Positions 59,214 to 64,000 of a DNA stretch of 64,000 nucleotides are shown one piece after another. The stretch is from contig NZ_QVEX01000001.1 in the NCBI RefSeq assembly GCF_003434055.1, forward strand, positions 683,824-747,823, written 5' to 3'. Position 1 is the first letter of the stretch, and each line of letters begins with the position of its first letter. The stretch is from Enterocloster aldenensis. Lineage in GTDB: Bacteria; Bacillota; Clostridia; Lachnospirales; Lachnospiraceae. The notes under the pieces were generated by a model, which did not search any database, was not told the DNA's origin, and saw nothing but the letters and a program-made list of their open reading frames with translations. Position numbers and translations under genes: made by a program.

Positions 59214-60692
59214 TTATTCCGCTCCAAATCTGCTGTTGGTCAAAAATCGGATTTTATAATATCTTGAAAATTCATCTACTATTTTCCTATAAATATAGCA
59301 TTCGCGTTCTGTTGCATAAGTCCCATCAAAACCTGCAATATTAACACTGAAATTAATCTGGTATTTATCTTTTAATACAAACAAAAGATTTAAAAATAAA
59401 ATAACCGTATCATTTGCCAATATTCTTTCTTTGTATACAATATCCTTCAAATTAACTTCTATAATATCTGCTGTGTCTTCCTTAATATCCCAATCTGTCC
59501 GGCTAAGAATAATTTTAGGTATATTCATATTATTCTTCACTTTATTTAAATGCATCGGGCTATTTAAGAAAGCATAGCTTCTTATTGAATAATCTGTAAA
59601 ATTTCCTGCATAGTGCCCATTCATAAATACCATCACTGATTCATCAAATATCATTTTCTTTATTTCGTTAATATACCCTGATACGCTTGACCCCCCAGCA
59701 ATAATAAAAATATCTTTTCCATTGAATATCTCCGACAGGAATTCAAGGTTATTCCTACTATTCTCTTTATCATAAGAATGTACCATGCGATATACATCAT
59801 CTAATTTGTTAATGTCACCATTCATTGGACACATGTAATAAAATAAACGCCTCTCTTCGGCTGTTAAATTGCCATAATAATTTAGCAAATTACTAATTAC
59901 CAGGGATGCTATCCAACGATCTGCAATAGCAGCCGTTAAATGATTACCTGACCAGGAAAACTTGGACTTAAATATCTTAACATATCTATCTGTTAAAGCA
60001 CATAACATTTCTATATCATAGGGATAGCCCCTTTTCATTAATAATTCCGAAGCCTCCTCTGTACAAAGATTCCCCGCGCCCATCCCTATTCCTCCTAGCG
60101 TGGCATCCAGTATAACCGTGCGTTGGGATTCGCCAAACATGGCAATAAGCAGTTCTGCAAAATGTAATGTTTTCCCTTTATTATTGTGTCCATGGAAGTC
60201 AATTGCAATCCCTTCATCCAAACCTGATTCTATCTTTTTAAAAATATCAAGAAATGGCCCATCCTCCATATCTCCGTATGTATCCACAACCGACACGGCA
60301 AATGGATGTATTTCATTCATTACGTTGATATAACTCATTAATTCTTCATCTGAATATGCCATTATATTAATAGCCTGGACATAAAGGTCAAATCCATTCT
60401 CCTTTATCAAAAGCATTGTCGGGATTGCTTCCTCTAATTCTTCTTTCAATATTCCTAATCGGATTCCCTGTATCATATCAGAACGCCTTAAGGGTATTGT
60501 ATGATTCTGCCTTTTAAATAATACAAATTCCAGATATGCTACATAATACCCATTTTTGTTTAAAAACGGAGCCATCTCCTCCATTTCCCGAAACAGCGTA
60601 GTATTAACCCTGAATACCCCGTCAGCAATATACCACAAAAAGCCTATTTCAACTATATCAATTCCTGCATTTACTAATGAATTTGATATAAA
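59214..60692 (-). pseudogene. HMGL-type aldolase gene truncated at its 5' end
   Basis: The open frame encodes the TIM-barrel aldolase of the HMGL/4-hydroxy-2-oxovalerate aldolase type (DFHGHNNKGKTLHFAE and DATLGGIGMGAGN motifs) plus a C-terminal region of about 200 residues. Homology upstream of the TTG at 60638 continues in frame (SLVNAGIDIVEIGFL) to about 60689, then a stop follows at 60693-60695. The usual N-terminal DxTLRDGG metal-binding stretch is missing. The break coincides with the start of the conjugative element, so the gene was probably split by its insertion. Any product would lack catalytic residues. Confidence 0.82.
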
Positions 60693-60753
60693 TTAGTTGA
60701 TTGTCTTGAAAAATGCTTGATTTACGGGCATATTCGCAGGTTTGCAGATTGAT

Positions 60754-60773
60754 TTTACTACTCATTTACTACT
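60754..60773. repeat. 9-bp direct repeat near the element end
   Basis: TTTACTACT occurs at 60754-60762 and at 60765-60773, 11 bp apart, one helical turn. It lies about 60 bp inside the presumed element end, where recombinase arm-type sites are expected. Confidence 0.6.
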
Positions 60774-60888
60774 TTTAACGAATTGAGCCTTGATATGCAA
60801 AAGCACCTGCGAAGCTGCCGGATAAACCACTACACCACCTTACGCGGCACGTCGAAAAGAAAAAATAAAATAAGCACCACCTATAAGG

Positions 60889-60937
60889 CGGCGTTTCTCA
60901 CTCCCACACAGGAGAACAGGAACGCTGCTTTTTTTAT
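60889..60937 (+). terminator. terminator-like hairpin in the element leader
   Basis: GCGGCGTT and AACGCTGC pair across a 27-nt loop and are followed by TTTTTTT. It precedes the replication initiator by about 150 bp and may act as an attenuator of the transfer genes. The rest of 60693-61084 holds no supported gene. Confidence 0.65.
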
Positions 60938-61084
60938 GCCCTCATGTTACGCAGTAAGGGCAAATAAAGCCTTGATTTATGCGGCTCTTAGAGCGCGGAA
61001 ATGAGAAAGGCAAGGGTTGATACCTTTTCCCTCAAAACCGCGTTTCTACTGCGTAACAAATCCAACCAAAGGAGTGATGAAGCT

Positions 61085-62059
61085 ATGGCAGTTTTCCGCG
61101 TGGAAAAGAACAAAGGTTATACGGTTATGAGCAACCACCATTTACGCAACAAGGAACTTTCCCTAAAGGCAAAGGGCTTGTTGTCGCAAATGCTCTCACT
61201 TCCCGAAGATTGGGACTACACCCTTGCAGGGCTGTCCCTTATCAACCGGGAAAGTATCGACGCTATCCGCACCGCTGTATGGGAGCTTGAAAAAGCCGGA
61301 TATATCACAAGGCGGCAGGGACGCGACGAGAAAGGCAAAATGACCGCTATTGAGTACACCATTTACGAACAGCCACAGCCCCCGGCATTGGATTGTCCGG
61401 TATTGGAAAATCCAACAGCGGATAAGCCGATATTGGAAAATCCGACACCGGATAACCCGACGTCGGAAAATCCAACGCAATTAAATAAAGAGATACAAAA
61501 AACTAACTTACCAAAAAAAGAAAAATTAAATACAGATATATCAAGTACCCATTCCATTCCTTTCCATTCCCTAAATCCCTCTCCCTTAGAGGACGCGGCA
61601 CAGCTGCCGGAACGGAAGCGAAAGGAAGCGACAGACGCATACAGCGTGTATGAGGAAATCATCAAGGACAATATCGAGTACGACTATCTGATACAGGACA
61701 GATACCTTGACCGGGACAGGATAGAGGAAATCCTTGCCCTTATTCTTGAAACCGTCTGCACCAAACGAAGAACAATCCGTATCGCCGGGGACGACCACCC
61801 GGCAGAGCTTGTAAAAGCAAAATTTATGAAACTGAACAGCGAACATATCCGCTTTGTACTGGACTGTATGCAGGAAAACACCACCAAAATCCGCAACATC
61901 AAGCAGTACATGAAAGCTGCCCTTTTCAATGCTCCGTCTACGATTGGCAGCTATTACACGTCCCTTGTATCTCACGATATGTACGGCGGGCGCACTATCC
62001 AGTCGGCAAGAAGCAAGGGCATACCCGATTACACCTGCAACGAGGGCGAAAGCCTGTAA
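61085..62059 (+). CDS. mobile-element replication initiator (RepA N-terminal-like)
   Basis: A 324-residue protein. The N-terminal winged-helix region (VEKNKGYTVMSNHHLRNKEL to about residue 100, with LSLKAKGLLSQMLSLP) is that of RepA N-domain initiators found in Tn1549-type elements. A low-complexity Asn/Pro stretch with six near-repeats of ENPT/DKP type lies at about 105-140, and a C-terminal DUF6017-like domain follows. The start at 61085 follows AAAGGAG; a reading from 61001 adds 28 residues without a ribosome site. It probably supports replication of the excised circular element. Confidence 0.88.
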   Translation: MAVFRVEKNKGYTVMSNHHLRNKELSLKAKGLLSQMLSLPEDWDYTLAGLSLINRESIDAIRTAVWELEKAGYITRRQGRDEKGKMTAIEYTIYEQPQPPALDCPVLENPTADKPILENPTPDNPTSENPTQLNKEIQKTNLPKKEKLNTDISSTHSIPFHSLNPSPLEDAAQLPERKRKEATDAYSVYEEIIKDNIEYDYLIQDRYLDRDRIEEILALILETVCTKRRTIRIAGDDHPAELVKAKFMKLNSEHIRFVLDCMQENTTKIRNIKQYMKAALFNAPSTIGSYYTSLVSHDMYGGRTIQSARSKGIPDYTCNEGESL

Positions 62060-62080
62060 ACCAACCCAAAGGAGGATTTT

Positions 62081-62302
62081 ATGATGACACAGAAAACAGG
62101 AGCTTTGATTTTTGATGAAACCGCTGACCGCTACGACATTCGCTTTGACGTAAACGACTATTACGGGGGATTGCATTGCGGCGACTGCATGGAGGTCTTT
62201 GTGCGGGGCAAATGGAAGCCGACCCGTATGGAGTACGGGGACAACTGGTATCTTGTGGGTATTCGGGCGGCAGACCTTTCCGGGCTGCGGGTACGGATTT
62301 AA
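62081..62302 (+). CDS. DUF5348-family protein
   Basis: A 73-residue protein with GALIFDETADRYDIRFDVND, of which ETADRYDIRF and WYLVGIRAADLSGLRVRI-type segments (shown in part as LVGIRAADL) match the small DUF5348 proteins common in conjugative elements. It has no membrane segment. AAAGGAGG lies just upstream. Function is unknown. Confidence 0.85.
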   Translation: MMTQKTGALIFDETADRYDIRFDVNDYYGGLHCGDCMEVFVRGKWKPTRMEYGDNWYLVGIRAADLSGLRVRI

Positions 62303-62395
62303 CAGGGCGGCGTGAAAGCGGATGCTCTTTTTTCATGCCCGTCCCGTTTCCCGGCGGCGGGCATACCACCATAGAACACGAAAGGAGGACACCCA

Positions 62396-62878
62396 TTGCA
62401 GGAGGAAACCAACGAAAAGACCATAGCCCTTTACATCAAGACCGGAAAGCTGACCGCGCAGCAGCTCCAAAAGGCTATGAAAGCCCTGCTTGCACAGATG
62501 AAAAAGCAGCATGACAAACAGAAAATCCCGCATGGCAAGCAGACCCTAAAGCAGCTTATGAAGCAGAACGCGGGCGTTTCCAACATTGAAATCACAAAGG
62601 ACAATATCAAAGCCTTTGAGAGTACGGCGAAAAAATACGGGATTGACTTTGCCTTAAAGAAAGACAGCACCGAAACCCCGCCCCGCTATCTTGTGTTTTT
62701 TAAGGGACGGGACGCGGACGCACTGACCGCAGCTTTCAAGGAGTTTTCCGCAAAGAAGCTGACGCAGGAACAAAAGCCCTCTATCCGCAAGCTGATTGTT
62801 TCCCTCAAAGAAAAGGCGGCGGCTCTGAACGCACAGAGGGAAAAAGTGAAGAAAAAGGACAGGGAGGTATCGCTATGA
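62396..62878 (+). CDS. PcfB-family conjugation accessory protein
   Basis: A 160-residue, lysine-rich soluble protein resembling PcfB of conjugative systems (LYIKTGKLTAQQLQKAM, then a compact helical body and a basic tail). PcfB-type proteins accompany the coupling protein and relaxosome. The start is a TTG at 62396 with AAAGGAGG 7 nt upstream. Its stop overlaps the coupling-protein ATG (ATGA). Confidence 0.82.
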   Translation: MQEETNEKTIALYIKTGKLTAQQLQKAMKALLAQMKKQHDKQKIPHGKQTLKQLMKQNAGVSNIEITKDNIKAFESTAKKYGIDFALKKDSTETPPRYLVFFKGRDADALTAAFKEFSAKKLTQEQKPSIRKLIVSLKEKAAALNAQREKVKKKDREVSL

Positions 62879-64000
62879 AGCCGGAACTTAAAAAGCTGCT
62901 TATCCTAAATGCCCCCTATCTGCTCTTTGTCTATCTCTTTGACAAAATCGGACAGGCGGTGCGGCTCTCTCCGGGGGCTGACCTGTCCGGCAAGGTGCTT
63001 TCCCTTGCAGACGGCTTTTCCGCTGCCTTTGCAAACCCGCTTCCGAGCCTTGCACCTATGGATTTGCTTATCGGTATTGTAGGGGCTGTCCTTATCCGGC
63101 TGATTGTCTATGTAAAAGGCAAGAATGCGAAGAAATACCGGAAAGGTATCGAATACGGCTCTGCCCGTTGGGGCAACGCCGAAGATATAAAGCCCTACAC
63201 CGACCCGGTATTTCAAAATAACGTGCTGCTCACACAGACGGAACGGCTTACCATGAACAGCCGCCCAAAGCAGCCAAAGTATGCAAGGAATAAAAATATC
63301 CTTGTTATCGGGGGAAGCGGCAGCGGCAAGACGAGATTTTTCGTAAAGCCCAACCTTATGCAAATGCACTCAAGCTACGTTGTAACCGACCCGAAAGGAA
63401 CGGTTTTAGTCGAGTGCGGGAAGCTCTTACAGCGGGGCGGGTATCGGATAAAGGTGCTGAACACGATAAACTTCAAAAAAAGCATGAAATACAATCCCTT
63501 TGCCTATCTCCGCAGCGAAAAAGACATTTTGAAACTGGTAAATACTTTGATTGCCAACACCAAAGGGGACGGGGAAAAAGCAGGGGAAGATTTTTGGATA
63601 AAATCGGAACGGCTCTTTTACTGCGCCCTTATCGGCTACATTTGGTACGAAGCCCCGGAGGAAGAAAAGAATTTTACGACGCTGCTTGAAATGATAAATG
63701 CCAGTGAAGCCCGCGAGGACGACCCGGAATTTCAGTCCCCCGTTGACCTTATGTTTGAACGGTTGGAGGAAAAAGACCCGGAACACTTTGCTGTCCGGCA
63801 GTATAAGAAATTCCTGTTATCTGCGGGAAAGACAAGAAGCTCTATCCTCATTTCCTGCGGGGCGCGGCTTGCCCCTTTTGACATTAAAGAGCTGCGCGAC
63901 CTTATGGAAACCGACGAAATGGAACTTGATACCATAGGCGACCGTAAGACCGCCCTGTTTGTCATTATCAGCGACACCGACGACACTTTTAACTTTGTTG
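62875..64000 (+). CDS. VirD4/TcpA-type conjugal coupling ATPase (partial)
   Basis: The gene begins at the ATG overlapping the PcfB stop and is open to the end of the window, giving 375 residues with no stop. Two N-terminal hydrophobic segments (LLILNAPYLLFVYLF and LIGIVGAVLIRLIVYV) anchor it in the membrane. A TraG/VirD4 ATPase domain follows, with Walker A VIGGSGSGKTRFFVKPN near residue 145 and VVTDPKGTVLVECG near 167. It passes the relaxase-DNA complex to the type IV secretion channel. The C-terminal half lies outside the window. Confidence 0.92.
   Translation, partial: MKPELKKLLILNAPYLLFVYLFDKIGQAVRLSPGADLSGKVLSLADGFSAAFANPLPSLAPMDLLIGIVGAVLIRLIVYVKGKNAKKYRKGIEYGSARWGNAEDIKPYTDPVFQNNVLLTQTERLTMNSRPKQPKYARNKNILVIGGSGSGKTRFFVKPNLMQMHSSYVVTDPKGTVLVECGKLLQRGGYRIKVLNTINFKKSMKYNPFAYLRSEKDILKLVNTLIANTKGDGEKAGEDFWIKSERLFYCALIGYIWYEAPEEEKNFTTLLEMINASEAREDDPEFQSPVDLMFERLEEKDPEHFAVRQYKKFLLSAGKTRSSILISCGARLAPFDIKELRDLMETDEMELDTIGDRKTALFVIISDTDDTFNFV

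Larger units (their letters stand above)
54457..60692. other. AT-rich surface-glycan island fragment
   Basis: From about 54.6 kb the sequence turns markedly AT-rich, with frequent ATA, AAA and TTT codons, unlike the GC-rich flanks. It holds four minus-strand genes of surface polysaccharide type, between an IS4 remnant and a conjugative element. This points to acquisition by transfer. Confidence 0.75.
60693..64000 (+). mobile_element. left end of a Tn1549-like conjugative element (partial)
   Basis: The region holds a noncoding end of about 390 bp, then a replication initiator, a DUF5348 protein, a PcfB-like protein and a VirD4/TcpA-type coupling protein, the usual start of the transfer module of Tn1549/CTn-type elements in Lachnospiraceae. 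Integrase, relaxase and VirB4-type genes lie beyond the window. The exact end is inferred from the truncated aldolase gene. Confidence 0.8.

Noticed and set aside
60783..60850. tRNA-like sequence on the minus strand (GTAGTGGTTTA D-arm-like part and a loop with TCG)
   Set aside because: The acceptor stem and T arm do not pair, so it is at best a degenerate fragment.
60783..61004. 73-residue open frame in the element leader
   Set aside because: It spans the terminator-like hairpin, has no ribosome site and no recognisable family.

Overview
The window reads as the chromosome of a gut Firmicute of the Lachnospiraceae, most like the Enterocloster / Clostridium clostridioforme group. This rests on strong GGAGG ribosome sites, class III fructose-bisphosphatase, BMP-type nucleoside transport, YesM/YesN-type regulation of sugar ABC systems and a Tn1549-like conjugative element. 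The species call is inference, since no rRNA is present. Most of the window is fairly GC-rich; about 54.6-60.7 kb is clearly AT-rich.

Layout. (1) 0-5.7 kb, minus strand: an amino-sugar operon with an RpiR regulator, a tandem GNAT acetyltransferase, a PIG-L/LmbE-like protein, MurQ etherase and mannose-family PTS IIB-IIC-IID. (2) 5.9-19 kb: housekeeping and envelope genes. They include tRNA-Gly and tRNA-Pro under a consensus promoter, two surface lipoproteins with protease motifs, dITP pyrophosphatase, two YfcE-like phosphoesterases, a THUMP-type RNA methyltransferase, a rhodanese, an Asn/Ser/Gln repeat protein, a cold-shock gene with a long stem-loop leader, two NlpC/P60 hydrolases, and fbp coupled to a HAAS-domain membrane protein. 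(3) 19-34 kb: a sulfated-glycan locus. A YesM/YesN two-component pair and a sulfatase diverge from a sugar ABC transporter, GH88 unsaturated glucuronyl hydrolase and second sulfatase. Next to it lie an NahK-like hexosamine 1-kinase and a nucleotidyltransferase. The likely job is uptake and breakdown of sulfated unsaturated glycosaminoglycan fragments. (4) 34-45 kb: an iron alcohol dehydrogenase, then a nucleoside-salvage operon reading from a LacI regulator through a YjjI-type glycyl radical enzyme, nucleoside hydrolase, deoxyribosyltransferase, ABC ATPase, two permeases and an orphan RarA-C-like protein to a BMP lipoprotein. (5) 45-54.5 kb: an M23 peptidase, then a sigma-54-controlled acid-sugar operon (HpcH/HpaI aldolase, TctC, TctB, TctA, DUF1537 kinase) diverging from its PrpR-type activator. 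A -24/-12 promoter and a palindromic candidate enhancer site are both visible.

(6) 54.5-60.7 kb is an AT-rich surface-glycan fragment. It holds a glycosyltransferase/beta-propeller fusion, a SAM methyltransferase, an acetolactate-synthase-like TPP enzyme and an HMGL-type aldolase. It is bordered on the left by an IS4-family transposase remnant. On the right the aldolase has lost its 5' end where (7) the conjugative element begins (60.7-64 kb: replication initiator, DUF5348, PcfB and a VirD4/TcpA-type coupling protein that runs off the window).

The points most worth following are the MurQ/PIG-L/GNAT/PTS operon with an altered PIG-L active site, the YjjI plus RarA-C-like nucleoside operon, the glycosyltransferase-propeller fusion, the 20-bp stem in the cold-shock leader, and the predicted sigma-54 circuit.
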